Below are positions 34,001 through 47,254 of a DNA stretch of 64,000 nucleotides, one piece after another. The first letter of the stretch is position 1, and each line of letters opens with the position of its first letter. Position numbers and translations under genes: made by a program. The stretch spans positions 207,063-271,062 of the forward strand of contig JADFUC010001920.1 of assembly GCA_019722365.1 (NCBI GenBank). The letters are read 5' to 3'. Origin of the DNA: Lithospermum erythrorhizon. Lineage: Eukaryota; Streptophyta; Magnoliopsida; Boraginales; Boraginaceae. The notes under the pieces were generated by a model, which was not told the origin of the DNA, searched no databases, and saw only the letters and a program-made list of their open reading frames with translations.

Positions 34001-34415
34001 AGTGATAGTTTGAATTTGTTAATCTTTATATATTAGAACACTTAAGTAGTTCCACATCCGTGACTCTCGTTGAATAAATATTTCTCAGGCATGGAAGCTT
34101 TGGAGAGGTGGAAGACCTATTGATCTACTGGATCCAACTTTGGGGGATGATTTCACCAGGAATGAAGTAATTCGATGCATACACATGGGATTACTTTGCG
34201 TTCAGGAGGATCCAGAGGACCGGCCTACAATGGCTGCAGTAGTTCTTATGCTTAGTAGTTATTCGGTCACTCTACCGTTACCACATCAGCCTGCATTCTT
34301 TCTCCATAGCAGAACCACCGCTATGCCACACCCGCCCAACTCAGATGAATCCTCGAGTAAGTCTTTGCCATTGTCCGCAATTGATGAATCAATTACCGAG
34401 TTGTACCCAAGATAG
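31008..34415 (+). CDS. Cysteine-rich receptor-like protein kinase (CRK, DUF26 family), seven exons
   Basis: This is a plasma-membrane receptor kinase. Exons by reading and GT/AG sites are 31008-31848, 32381-32518, 32608-32738, 32820-33027, 33379-33616, 33844-33994 and 34089-34415, joined in frame to 677 residues, a normal CRK length. A signal peptide covers residues 1 to about 31. Two DUF26 domains carry C-x8-C-x2-C at 89/98/101 and 205/214/217. A proline-rich linker precedes a membrane segment at 288-311, followed by basic RRKAKK. The kinase has GEGGFGEV at 361, Lys381 in the AVK motif, Glu397, HRD at 476-478, Asn483, DFG at 496-498 and SPEYALHG. All catalytic residues are present, so an active serine/threonine RD kinase is expected. 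The exon pattern is that of plant CRKs. The ligand is unknown. It is the only intact gene in the window. Confidence 0.96.
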
Positions 34416-35405
34416 AAGACTACTCTGCATATGGTAACTTTATTCAAGACATATGTATGATACCATTTTTGTTGTACTAGTAAATTAAATGCATTAGACG
34501 TGGCCAGCTTGATGTCGTTTGCTCGATTATAAAAGTCTTATCATCTTAATGTATGCTAATTGTTAGAAATATAGAAAAAATTAAGTGATAATTTAAATGT
34601 GATTTTCAATTACTTATATATGCTGGATAACTATGATTTAATTCTAATATGATAAAATAAATCGAGAATAGGCGTTTTATATATTATTATAGTATTTTTA
34701 CAAATAACAACAATTAGAGATTATCACAATGTATTTATCTTCATATTCGAGCATCCCAGATTATTCTAAGAAATGGTTTACATATTTCTTTTGATAATGA
34801 CATAATTAGTTTACTCGAACAATATTTAGTATCGTATTATCTGCAGTTCATCTTTGCCGCAAATAGTAAGTATTATAAGATAGATAAATAGGTCAGTAAA
34901 ACTTAAGCAATATTTTCAAGTGTAACTTGGTTATTTCTTTTAATTACAATAATAGAAGAGTCAATGTAGTTAGAGTTGAAGTTCATATTTAAAGTGTTAT
35001 TATCATATTTTCACTACATTCATTCACCAAATAGAAAGTTAGCATACTTATTAGATGTATATAAAAATTTAGTGAATTAGGTTATCTTTTTTTTACCTCA
35101 TGTAATTTCTTTAAAAAATTTGTAATCAGGTTCAAACTTCAAACTTCATGCAAGTACATATTTTTTATGTTTTGTTCTCATATGGTAGATAGATTGCCTC
35201 TTGTTTTGTATATGAGTGTTTTCCTTCTTGAGTACATGGTTTGAGAATGGTGGTTGAAAGTGTAGCAGTAGATTTAATAATTTTTAAAAATACAATTTAT
35301 CCCATCCATTTGTTTTCATAATAGTGGAGTTTTTAATACAATTTCTCTATCCATTTATTTATGTAATCAATTCATTATAATAATTTAATACAATGATGTG
35401 GTTGT
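34416..35405. other. CRK 3' flank, AT-rich
   Basis: The first 100 bases are probably 3' untranslated sequence (an AAT-rich end near 34480). The rest is AT-rich intergenic DNA without recognised features, up to the GTTGT at 35401-35405 that flanks the next retrotransposon. Confidence 0.5.
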
Positions 35406-37806
35406 TGTAACGACCCGCCCCAAATCGGCCGTCCTGAGGTTAGAATCGTTCGAATCACAGACACGCAGGTCAATTGATGGATATTTCGAATTATAAGAAC
35501 AAATGTCCTTAAATACCCAATAAAACAAAATACATCTAAAAAGCAGTTTTTAATAAAATGATCCATGCGTGGTATTTCTATGCTTTTTGGCTGTCAAAAT
35601 ATAACAATCGCCCCTGTACAAAATATCAACAACATTCACAGTCTCAAAATTTGGAAATAACAACAACTTGTAAATCGGACTCTGATAAGAAAACAACAAG
35701 ACTCACGAGGATCAACTCATGATCTACCTGACGCCTTCAAAATCTTGGAGCACATTTTATCAACTGACACAAAAATAAAATCCATGAGCTAATAGAGATT
35801 GTAAGGCTGCTGAAGCTTAGTGAATACATATCTCAAGAGTAAAATTAGCTTACGCGTAGCGTAGCGTAATATAAAGATAGTTAATTTCTCATAATTTGAT
35901 AGGTATTGCAGAATACTATACAACTTCGAAGCGTAGTAATAGAAAATATCATCGTGAGTTCGTTATCGTAGCATGTCGTAAAGTATATCAAAACCGGCAT
36001 TACTATGATGATAAGTTGTGGCCCATCAACTAAACGTACACATTTTCAAGAACATCCAACAATGATAATCATGCATTTCAAGAAAACAACAACAACGGTA
36101 CAGTAAGTCCACAACTGCGCTACTAACCAACAATGTAAAACATCACGTCTAAACAACTAGACCATCAACTCCACAACTACGCCAGCGACACTAGTACCAC
36201 TCGACCCACGACTAAACAGCTTTCGGCATAAATCGGTTCAACAACTAATACATAATCAAGCTCGACACGAGGGAGAAACTTATGCGTCGACATAAATTAA
36301 ACAACACACCGTAACAAGATGCAGCCAAAATCTGACTCACCTCATACCGAAATCTGAGGCAATACCGGATAGAACAATTCAACATACATCAACAACCGCT
36401 GCTGACTCATTCTGTACCCACTCCCGACCAACAAAAACACCTAAAACCAAAAATGACCAAATAACTTGAAACAACTCTTCTAATTCAACTCAACTACATC
36501 TCAAACGCCTATAAATCCCACAAAAACACCACACAACCTTCTCAACCAACTAATCATACTAAAACAATCAACACAAAATTTATGAATAAACATAACACCG
36601 TATCACCAAATTCAACATTCACGAAAGAAGTAGCCTAATCTGATACATTGAGATAAATACTCACCTTGGCTAGCAATATATGGCGCACCGTAATTAGTCA
36701 AGATGCCTTTCCATCACGCCTAACCAAAATACCGAGAAGTACAATTACTCTTTTACTACCCGTTTTAACTCCATTTTAGATTCTTAGGTTATGACTACTC
36801 AACTTAAGGTTTCAAGTTAAACCTTAACACGTTTAGTTCAACTTTCTAACCCTTTCCTACGATTTTAGTTACCAATATATCAACTTTAGGTGGAGCGATT
36901 ACTAAGCGTGTTTAAACTTAATTAATAAAGCGACAAAATTTCAACACTTGCTTTCCTTTACTATAATCGGCCTTTGACTGACACTAACACTTAAACAAAT
37001 TCTAATCAACCCATAATCAATTTTTTCCAAGCTAATTTAAATTTAATATGGCCTTTGTCCAAAACCCAAATACTACTCAACTTTACTGACCAGCTAACAA
37101 CATAATCTCTTCCCTTAACATAAAATCAAAATTTATACTCAATAACTATATTAAAAGTCCAATAACATACTTTTACCAATTTATATTTTCTTCAAAAAGT
37201 TAACTAGTCTCTAGCAAAAGTCAACTATCAACATACAACACATTTCAACCCCAAAAATCAATTGTTATAACTTCTAACCACATAATCTAAGCTTAGATGA
37301 TACCTATATACTATTTTAAAGTCTCAAACTCATAGTCAACTTAAGAGTCTAACTTTTAAAATAGTCAACTATAGCTCAAAATAATTAGATTTGAAGATTA
37401 AAAACATACCTTTGATAATCAAGAGATGATAAACAAAGATTATGGAGCTAGATTTAGCAGATTCATGAGAAAGTAGAAAAAATCAAGGTAGGGAAGGGGT
37501 ATGGTTCGGCCTTCAAAGGGGAAAAGGCGGTTGGTGAGAGTTTTTTTTTTTTATGATGATGAATAGTGATTGGGGTTGTTGGGAGATGTTAGGTGGTGTT
37601 AAGCCCATTTGGTTTGCGGTTTTATTTCTATTCTCGGTTTAATAACACAACTCGAACATGTATTTTATTTCTACCCTCGAATTATATTATCACCCAACCG
37701 ATATTACTACTATTTGACTATAAATTTGTAATTCTCACCACACAACACTCAATCGAGCAACTACAATAATATTAAAATAATACTTATATGGAGCAGGGTT
37801 ATTTTA
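35406..37806 (-). repeat. Chromovirus 3' LTR
   Basis: This LTR of about 2.4 kb is paralleled by 45999-47250 (ataaaacaaaatacatct, ttttaataaaatgatccat, accatcaactc) and by 49620-50341 (caacatacaacacattt, cataatctaagc, acttaagagtctaactttta, ttagatttgaagatta). On the minus strand the purine-rich gaaatttcgagggtgaaatt just outside it (about 37827-37846) is the expected polypurine region. Confidence 0.8.
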
Positions 37807-37989
37807 ATCGCCCGCTAATAAAAATTTCACCCTCGAAATTTCTCGACTCGACAACCACGGAGAACCAACGATGCGGCTCGAGAGTCATGCAATCGTAAAA
37901 CAAAACAACTACAACAAAGGCACCCCCTACGAACATTTAGGGTAGCAACCTCATGTTATCCTCGGCGTAACCGATATAAGCCACCTCCG

Positions 37990-38990
37990 TACGTTGATTC
38001 CTCGCATCTTTCGCGAGGCCACCTTTGTTCTCGATACCTTTTCTTTCCGGTCAAGAAATCCTCATGCGCTTCTCCTCAAAGTGAATTCTCCTCAGAGATT
38101 CCACGATGCTCGAGCTAAGAATGTAAGAGATTCATCGAACATGCTTTACAAACAAGACACATGGAATACATTATGATTCAAACGGAGAGCAACTTTAAGC
38201 GATATACTACGGATCCAGCTCTGCTTAAAACCTCAAGCGGTGCGATGGGGACTCAGCTTCCGCACTCGCTGAGCCGCGTACCTCTTTTCATGGAGATATC
38301 CTCAAAAATACCCGATCACCAACTCCGAAAAACAAGTCCACTCGGCGACGATCAACATATTTATTACACTTTGTCTGTCTTTGTTTTCGAGGTGGTGTAT
38401 CAGCAATCCTGCTCCACCGACCTTTCAACTAACTCGGAACCATAAACTTTCTTCTACTCCCAACGTTTCCATCAAGCTGAATCGAACACTTAGCCCATAT
38501 AGTGCCTCAAAATGGGTGCCATCGATACTAAGCGTAGAAAACTATATTATCGCGAACTCCGTCTTAAGCTGACTACGTCATCTGACTTCTGACAAACTCG
38601 GAACCACCTTTCGAAGCATATCCTCCAAAGTCTGGATCGTCTCTCTGATTGCCCATCAGTCTGGGGATGGAAAAATGTACTCAAATCAACTCACAGTCAT
38701 GATACTCTTGAAAACCCTTCCAAAATCTCGAAGTAAACCTCGCATCACGGTCAGAGATAATCGACCTTTGGAACCCCATGTAATCTCACTTGTCGATCAA
38801 CATAAATGCCCGCTAGACTCTACAGTCCATCGATCGATTGTCGGTAGGAAGTAGCGGCGGACTTGACAATACATCCCACGATCGCTTTAAATCTATCGTT
38901 CACTTTCATGATACGGAAATCGAATAAAGAAATCCATGGTGATGTTATAGCGTCCGTTGAGGGTGGAAATGGGTGCCTTGAACTGCGGGG
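37990..38990 (-). pseudogene. Integrase of chromovirus element
   Basis: Minus-strand pieces include IYVDRQVRLHGVPK (about 38810-38770), FHPQTDGQSERRSRLWRICF (about 38680-38620), KLSPHRTA (about 38270) and NHNVFHVSCL (about 38165). They match the integrase core (Y-x-x-E-I-V-R-L-H-G-V-P, F-H-P-Q-T-D-G-Q-S-E-R-T) and the end of the C-terminal domain (L-S-P-R-F-I-G, H-N-V-F-H-V-S-x-L). Stops separate them. A chromodomain should follow but I cannot read one clearly. Confidence 0.75.
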
Positions 38991-39039
38991 TGTCATGATC
39001 CATCTTCCTGGCGACTGACAAACACCTACTTCAACTACG

Positions 39040-42000
39040 CAATGAAATAACCCGTTCCGTACTAATATTATTGTAATAGTATACTAGTTACTCGGTGGAT
39101 TATTTCGAGGAGAAATAAAAAATTTGAAGTTGAAATGCAACAATATAGGTTGGTAGTATATTTTAGAATTAAGAGTTATAGATGTGTAGTTGAATAGAAA
39201 TAATATTAGTTGGGTAGAAATATTTTATGTTCGAGTTGTATTATTACACCGAGAATAGAATTAAAACCGCAAACTTACTTGTAGACAACTAAATTATATT
39301 ATATATATCGTTTGGTGGTGGGACCCGGAGATGGTATAAATACTTTCGAAATAAAATTAATATACCGAGACTAGTATTAAATGAGTAAAACATTTTATGT
39401 CACGAAAAATTATATATTTAATCGTTTTCATTAAAGTTTAACGACAAAATTGGAAATAACGTAACCAAGCGAGACAACCATCATTCTAAATATCCCACCT
39501 AACCCCTCATCCTCTTCCTTATCCCCAAACCGATTCCACTTTCTTACTCCCCCACTTAAATGCGCAGGTTCATCCCCGGAAGAAAAAGAAAAAATTCTTC
39601 CTCATAAATGTCGTTGCTTAAACTCAAGGAAAATTTGTGAGTTTCCCCTCATCGTCCTCATCATATCTAGGTAAAGAAAGTTGAATTTTTTTTTAGTATT
39701 TCAGGTTATGAGAATGTTGACTTTTGTGATTTAGGTTGACTTGAGTTTTGGGGTTTAAAATGGTATAAATTATCATCTAAGCTTAGATTGCTGCGGAGTG
39801 ATAACACTCGATTTATGGAGTTGAAATGTGTTGGGATGGATAGTTGACTTTATTTTGTAAAAGTTGAATATTATTGAATCTAATTCGTAGGTGTATAATT
39901 GATATTTTAAGCAGTGTATAAATTCTGTCGTTCAAATACTAAGAGATGAGGAAGTTATGGACCCTTTGACTTTCGTTGACTTTTTGAAGAAAAATGTAAA
40001 TTTATAAAAGTGACTTGTTGGAGTTTAATATAGTTGTTTTGGAGTATAAGTGGTGATTTTGGTGTTGATTGGACGAGAGTATGTTGAGGTAGGATTTTGT
40101 AAGTTGATTAATATTTGGGTTTTGATTAAAGGTTGTTAGAAATGGATTAATTAGTTGGGGAATTGATTGTTTGATTGATTAGATATTGTTTAGAGTGTTG
40201 GTATTGGGGTAGAGGAAGGGGGGCCGAGAATGTTTATTGTTGGGGTGGTCCGGATTTTTGTCATTTATTAGTCGTTCAAACACGCGTAGTAATATTTCCA
40301 CCTAGAGTTGTTAAGTTGATAATTAAATATGGTTGCGAGTTGGAAATAAAAACTAAAATATGTTAAGGGTTAAAATTTGTATGATAATGGTATGAAATTT
40401 TCGGTATTTTGATTAGGCGGAGCGATGGGAAAGCGCTCGGATTGATTAGGCGAGACATTGTTATTTATAGCCAAGGTAGTCTCAACCTCACGTGCATTTT
40501 GTTGCTCGCTTGTATATGTATGCATTGTGTACTTGTTGGTTGTCTTGGGATATGTTCCTTATTACTTCCTTTGTGGGAGATGATGTGTGGATGTGATGGT
40601 TATATGTTGTTGATTGTGTCTGAGCACAGGGTTGTATTTTAAATGCTATGGTGGTAAATTTTGGTATTTTGGTTGGAAGTTGTTTATTTCTTAATGTTAG
40701 ATTAGGTAATGCGTGGTTTACTAAGTCGTATAGGTGTTTTGAGGTTGTTGATATATGTGTGGGTTAGTACCGATGTTGTACCTTATACTCTGATATAAGT
40801 GCGGAGTTGTTGATATATGTTGAGTTGTATTATCCGGTATTTGCCTTATACCTCGAGTATAAGTGCGGTGTTTTGCCGTGCATTACGATTCGGTGATAGC
40901 TTTATATCGGCCAGGCGTAGTTTACCATAATAGGAGTTGAGTTGATTATATGCGCATTAGTTGTAGAAATCCGGATATGAGTTGATATGAGTATGAGTTT
41001 TTATGAGTTGATGTGAAGTTGGTTGAGTTAGTGTGTTGTCTGATTGACACCGTTGCTTGAAGTTGCTTGAGTTGATTGAGTTGTTGAGTTGATAGAGTCG
41101 TTGAGTTGATTGAGTGGTTTAGTTGTAGCGTTGGGTAGTTTATGTTGTTGAGGTTGTGGAGTTGGGTCTGTTTGGTTGTGTTACGTGTTGTTTAAACTTT
41201 CTATGGTGTTTTGTGATATGTTTTATGACTCATTTATTGGTTATGGATATTGTGTGGATTATACTAGATGTTGCCTTGATGAAATTATGTCGAATTATGT
41301 TTGGGTTGATCATTGATAGTATTATTTGGTTCTCTTGTGGATCCTAGGTTGATATTAATCGTTATACCTCCCTTAATGTTAAAAATTGAGTTGGTTAATG
41401 GTTGAGATAACTTTTGAATGAGAATATTAGGTACAAACATTTTTAAACCGAGGTTCATGCTAGTTTATCGATGATGTTGATGATATTTTATAAATGGTGG
41501 AAATTTGAATTCAAATGTGTTAGTAGATAAGTTATGATCTAACCACGACGTTGATACCATTGAGGGGAATAAGTTCCGTATACTAATTGAAGAATATGGT
41601 GAGATAATTTTGTACATAAGTTTACCTTGATTCAAGACATAAGTTGCTAAGTTGTATTAAGATAATGAAACGATTTGGAAGTTCTTATGATAAACATTCA
41701 GATGTCCTAGGAGGTGTATAGCTATATTTGGGAGTAGCACTTTAAGGTGAACTAAAGATAATAGTTGAGTTGTTATGTGAGTTGAATACTGTTGGGAATT
41801 TGCTATATACTTAAGAAAGATAACAAATAGAGAGATAAGTTGTGATTAAGGTATAGTGTGAGTAAGTTGTTGACGTGGTGTGGGTTGTCGGTGTTAGTTG
41901 GAAAGCCATTAAGGAAAGATTTATCTTGTCGAGAGTAGCATATAAAATATAACTCTTGAGGTGTATAGTCTTTAAATAGGTAAGGGACTTGAATTATCCT

Positions 42001-42380
42001 TGTTTGTATGAGTGGTGGGTTAATATGTGATATTTGTATTGTTTCGGCCATGGTGACTCCTATTCCCCTATGGGCGGGCATTTTATATGCCTAGGTTGTT
42101 GTGGGATGACCGAGATGCATTGGTAGAGGTAGGCTGCGTGCAGTGGAGGTGTGATGGTAGTGGAAGACCTCGACATTCATACTTTATCTTCTTTGGAGAT
42201 TTATGTTTGTACTTAATAATTATTGTTGTGCAGGTTGTAAAACCGTTGTTTGATGTTGTATTTATATTATTGCTTTTCGGTTGTTCTGCGGTGTTGGGTT
42301 GGTTCACGGATGGACAAGTTGTATTGTTTTATTTATCATGTTAAATGAAGTCATTTTTATCGTTATCCGTCGTTGGTGAC
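39040..42380 (+). mobile_element. LTR-derived insertion in opposite orientation inside the chromovirus integrase
   Basis: Text at 39720-40080 (ggttgacttgagttttgggg, tatcatctaagcttagat, gttgaaatgtgttg, gttgactttttgaagaaaa, tttaatatagttgt) is the reverse complement of 37000-37400 in the surrounding element's LTR. It interrupts integrase coding between about 38990 and the RNase H at 42612. It appears to be a solo LTR, or part of a related element inserted head-to-head. Exact ends could not be defined. Short tandem words (gttgagttgattga) occur at 41030-41150. Confidence 0.6.
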
Positions 42381-42611
42381 TACGATTGTCGGGTTGATGA
42401 CGGTCGACCTCGAGGAGACCCTTTGGAGGCGGAGTAGATTTACATGCAATTTCTCTCTTCGTCAGGGCCACAATAAACCAACCTTAAGTCCCAATACATC
42501 TTCATGCTACGGATGCATGTTATAGAGGAGCATTATGAGCCTCGTCAAAATTTTCTTGACTCCTCGGATTATGGCGCAAGCAAACATACCGTTTCATCCC
42601 TCGATGCTCAT

Positions 42612-42995
42612 TTATCCATCCAACCCACGAGAAATCCGATCTACCTCCGCTCTTCCCTTCTTTAATGATATCATAAGTAAGTTCTCATCTTTTTCTTTGA
42701 AGCTCAAAGGTCGATCAAAAAAGTCACGAGTCAAACAACCAGCGTGAGCCAGGCTACTTACATCCATTGCACCCGACTCAGCTCGACTCAGTACGCCATC
42801 TACGTTTGGATTCCTTGCTTCCCGCTTCCATTTCGGAGCATACACTACTATATTCGCCTTTTCCGGGTGATACTTTCGATAGTCACATCGTGAATTCAGC
42901 GATAAACTCCATCGATCTCCTCGCCTCAAATTCATGTCTCTACCAAATGAGTACTTGAGACTTTTATGATCGGTGTCGGCATCGACCGAAGCCAC
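42612..42995 (-). pseudogene. RNase H of chromovirus element
   Basis: One 127-residue minus frame reads TDHKSLKYSFGRDMNLRRGD, then KYHPEKANIVVYAPKWKRE. This is the chromovirus RNase H end Y-T-D-H-K-S-L-K-Y-I-F, L-N-L-R-Q-R-R-W and Y-H-P-G-K-A-N-V-V-A-D-A-L-S-R-K. The catalytic D-H is present, but the A-D-A-L-S-R-K end is changed. Upstream parts of the domain lie in other frames. Confidence 0.82.
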
Positions 42996-43379
42996 AAGTA
43001 ATGCCTCCTGGCTTGACGTAAAAACAATCGTACAAACTCGAGGATCGTGGAGTGCGGTAATTCTTCTCGTGGTTCATCGGTTGTCGAAGCATAAATCTTT
43101 CTCCCGTTTCTACATAAACACACAACTCAGCCCACAGTGCGTGCATTCTTTGTATATCCGTAACCACCGGTTGGGATGGTAGAGGCCAGCCCAGGTGCAT
43201 TAATCGGCTTAGCCTTGACTCTGAAAACGACTCTCACAATCCTCGTCCCAAATAAAGAAACACCCTTCTTGGTCAACCTAGTCGCCGAATTAAGTAGTGC
43301 TTGAGAGTCCCGATAAACCTCTGTATTACTGACAGACGAAACTCATAGCGATCACGCTCGTGGGTCGGCTCGATTATTC

Positions 43380-44180
43380 ACAACCTCCACCTTACGAGGA
43401 TCCACACAAATACCTTCACGTCTGACATGGCCCAAGAATTGTACCTCCATGACCAAAATTCATACTTGGCGTACAACGTGCCGTCTCGATACCTCAGCGC
43501 CGCGTAGGTATCTACCGTGCTCCTCACCCGCCACTCGAGTATATCGAGGAAAATCGTCAGTAGATACAATCACAAACTTATCGAACTTCGCGGAACACCC
43601 AGATTAATCAAATCCATGAATGTTCTTTGGTGCATTAGTCAACCCAAATGGCGTCGCCCATAAACTCGTAGTGCCCGATACCGGGATCGAAGGCGATTTG
43701 AATGTAAGCTCTCCTTGATCTAGCGGTGATAACCGGATCTCAAAATCAATCTTCGAAAACACCTTGGCATCCCCAAGCGGTCAAATAGATCATCTATCCT
43801 CGTGATGGATAGCGGTTCTTGATAGTCGTCTTATTCGGTGCGTGCCAATTATCTGTGACCTCGGCGTACCGTGTGCTGCCCAAACAAAGCGGCGCGGAAT
43901 ACTCGGTCGATGAACCCGCTTATCAAGCGGTTAAATTATGGCGGAGTCTTCAACTCTCTCAACTCTGCTGGAGCCATTACATGCGGTAATAGAAATCGAC
44001 CACGGTACACGGAACTACCGATAAAAACTCCGCGCACTCCACCATTTGTGACAAACACAGGAAGATCTCGGGAAAAACATCGACATACTGCCATGAGGCA
44101 ACCCGAACATCCTCCGCTCGCTCTCCTCTCTCTCTCCAATCGACGCATACCCACAAACCCAACACAACGTTCGTCATCAA
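43380..44180 (-). pseudogene. Reverse transcriptase of chromovirus element, broken
   Basis: Minus frames read YVDVFPEIF (about 44095), then PHVMAPAELRELKTPP (about 43985-43936), the conserved Y-R-M-A-P-A-E-L-R-E-L-K of chromovirus RT. RYGHYEF and NAPKNIHGFD follow near 43660-43610. KFVIVSTDDFPRYTR (about 43580-43540) contains the catalytic D-D of F-I-D-D-I-L-V-Y-S-R, and VQFLGHVRREGICVDPRKVE closes the domain (about 43440-43385). The motif order is complete but the frame changes several times, so no enzyme is made. Confidence 0.8.
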
Positions 44181-44199
44181 CTTATTGGCCTCGAAGTGT

Positions 44200-45983
44200 T
44201 GAATGAAACTTCGATGGTAGAATCTTCACAACTCCGCCGACAAAATATGGGTCTACCCGGACTCGCAGATGATCTCCTTTCGGTGGCGGTCGATCTTGGC
44301 GTGGTCTTTCAAACCGATCCGTACCGAGATAAAGATCAAAGTCTCTGCCTTAACTCAAGCGGAAGTAGATCACAACTAGCAGCTGATTATTCCACGATCA
44401 AGGGGCAATCTCTATAGACATCATCAACCTCAGTGACCTCTCTGCTTATTAATAAACGATAATAAGCGGAACAAGTAAAGACTCGGACATAAAGGTAGAA
44501 CATCAATAAAACTACGGGAATCAAAAGCATCAGCCTCAAAATCACATAATAGCAAGGTACTGTCACATGACTCTAGGAGTATCAGTGCCTCGTCTTTGAA
44601 ATGCTTGCATTATCGGCCTTTATCGGCCACCGCTCATTTCTTTACCGCTATGCTCCCAAAGAGCCTCGACTCCGACCACGACCTCCAGCGGCCTCGAGCG
44701 TCACCTCTGCCCCACGATATCCACCTCTATAGCCCCATGCGGTTGAAGAAGTATAGCACCGCCTCTCACGGGTGAGGGCCGAGCCATGAATGTCAGGCTG
44801 CTGACAACGGAAGCGGATCGTCTCCTGCCAGCGATCCTGCGTCCCTATGACTGAGTCGACCGCCGCGGAAACATCTAACATCGCTCCCGGAACTCAGGTG
44901 ATACTCCACGAAATCCACTTCGGATCTACTTGGGGAAAGCGATGCGAAGAAATTGCAGAATAGCTTTCGAGAGCGAACAATAGGTGCTTGGCTGAAAGCG
45001 ACTCGACTGGGCGAAGTCTGAGACCAACCATCCTCATCTTGAAATCTCAATCTAGAAGGTCCACGGTACTAAGCATCTCACGCCGTCCCTCTTACTTGGC
45101 TTGAGGCTCGGCTAACTCCATCTCGACCTTGATGCAGATTTCTCAGCTCGTGAAAACTATGAGGTCATCGATGATAGCCTTTGGCGGATCTCCCAGTGAC
45201 CCCGTCCACGGAATGCGTCAATCTTCCTGCTTAAGCTCGGATGCGGTTTGGAGCCGAGGTGACCTGACTCACTAAAGCTGTCTACAATACTCATCAACGG
45301 ATGCCCACCTGAGTCAACAGAATCAAATCTTTCTCCCGAGGCAGCCATATGGGTACTTTCGGGCAGTAGTTCTCTTAATAGCTACACAAAGGCTCCCCGA
45401 GACACAGGATCCTCTCCTCTGTGATCGAGGATAGGCCTTGATTACCCCACCCGGTCACGTGCGCTCTCGCCCAAGTCCTCGCTGGTGAACATTCCCTCAT
45501 CTCACCCTCTATGCCCATCGGCTCAAATATAGTCTCGAAGTGTCTGGCCCAGACTCAATCGCGTCGATAGGAATTGCGACTCATCTAAATTTGAGGATCT
45601 CTCTTGAGGAAAAGCGATCGAAGAACACACTGCGGAATCTCGATCGTATTTGTGCTACTCTTTCTCCAACCTCTAACTAGTTCTGATAGCAGGATCAAGC
45701 TGGAGAATTGAGCATTTTCTAGAACCACAATTTGTTCCCGGGGCCTCATCGCCGCTACACACCTCTACATTGCGTACACCTGCAGCTCTGCCTCCGACAC
45801 CCCTCGATGCCAGGCACCCCTCGTGGCAGCGAGTCATCCTCTGATCTTTACCTCGGTGGCGTCCTCGAGAGTCTAGGAAAAGCGAAAGATTCCCGACACA
45901 CCAGAAAGACTCGGCCAAAACAACTCAAAGAAACAACTCGAGATAGGCCATAACACACAAAACAGCAAAATGCGGAACCTACA
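44200..45983 (-). other. Gag and protease region of chromovirus, unreadable
   Basis: By position this should encode gag, a zinc knuckle and protease on the minus strand. Frames at 45050-44793 and 44881-44648 have no convincing motif. Composition is GC-richer than the flanks, as for other coding parts of the element. I cannot support any product. Confidence 0.4.
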
Positions 45984-45996
45984 TCACGATACCAAA
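45984..45996 (-). promoter_or_regulatory. Primer binding site of chromovirus element
   Basis: The minus strand reads TGGTATCGTGATG three or so bases from the LTR edge, related to TGGTATCAGAGC, the initiator-tRNA site used by chromoviruses. Confidence 0.55.
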
Positions 45997-47254
45997 ATTG
46001 TAACGAACTACCGAATTAAATAGCCGAGTTAAATCGTCAAAATCCACGGACACGAGTCACCAAATCGATGGATGACTCGAATTTTAAAGACACACCCGTC
46101 CTTTAATACCAATAAAACAAGATACATCTTAAAAGAACAATTTTTAATAAAATGATCCATCGTGGTATTTCCTAACCACCTGAAAGCTTGACCAAAATAC
46201 ATGATAAGCCCATGTACAGAAATATCAACAACATTCTGAGTCTAAAAATTGAAATAACAACAAGATGGAACTCAATTTGCAATCGAAAACAAAAACAAGG
46301 CTGTGAGGATCAAGCTGCCTTCTCTCACACAGGCACTAAATCGCGATCACACGAGCCTTTAAAAATCTTTGGGCGCGCTGTCGGCACGAGAAAATAAAAT
46401 GCGCCCAGGCCCGAATAGGGTGTAAGCTACGAAGCAGTAATACATATCTCGAGTGAAAATTAACCGCGTAATATAAGATAGTTGATTCGCATGGTGATAT
46501 GTATTGAGAATACTCTGGCGAGAGCATAGTAGCAGAAAATATCTCGGCAGTTCTAAAATTATAAATTACTTGTATCATAAAAGTATAAAGAAAATCGGCA
46601 TTATATGATCATAAATTCATAGGCCCATCAACTAAACATGGACATTTTAATAAAGAACATCCAACAATGATCATGCATTTCAAAAGAAACAACGACACTT
46701 GATACCCAAGTAAAGTCGACAACTCTGCGCTACTGACCAACAATGTAAAACATCATGTCTAAACAACTAGACCATCGGCTTCAGCAACTCGCAGCGACAC
46801 TAGTACCGCTCGACCGGCGGCTAAACAAATCAACATAAATCCCAGGATTTGGCGGCTAATGTGCATATAATCAAGCTCGACATGCGAGGAGAAACATGAA
46901 GCTAAGCAATAGCTCGTAGCAGCGTACAACACAAATCTGACATACTCGTACCGAAGTACAAAGCGATACGGATAGAACAACTCAGCCATCAGCCAACCCT
47001 TTACCTGACTCATTCTGTACCACTCCAGTAACAAAAACACCCACCAAACCAAAATGACCAAAATAACCCGGGCTTAACTCTGCAATTCCTTCAACTTCAT
47101 CTCCAAGCGCCTATAAATCCATACAAAAAGCCTTGCCTTATGGCCCGTCGCAACCAACTAATCATACTCAAGCAATCAACACAAAATATATAGATAAACA
47201 TGCTCACAAGTATCACCGAAATTCAGCTGGCGTTCCACAGTAACCTAATCTACA

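Noticed and set aside
43871..44206. A 111-residue plus frame in GC-rich DNA
   Set aside because: The minus strand here carries the chromovirus RT motif MAPAELRELK; the plus frame is its shadow.
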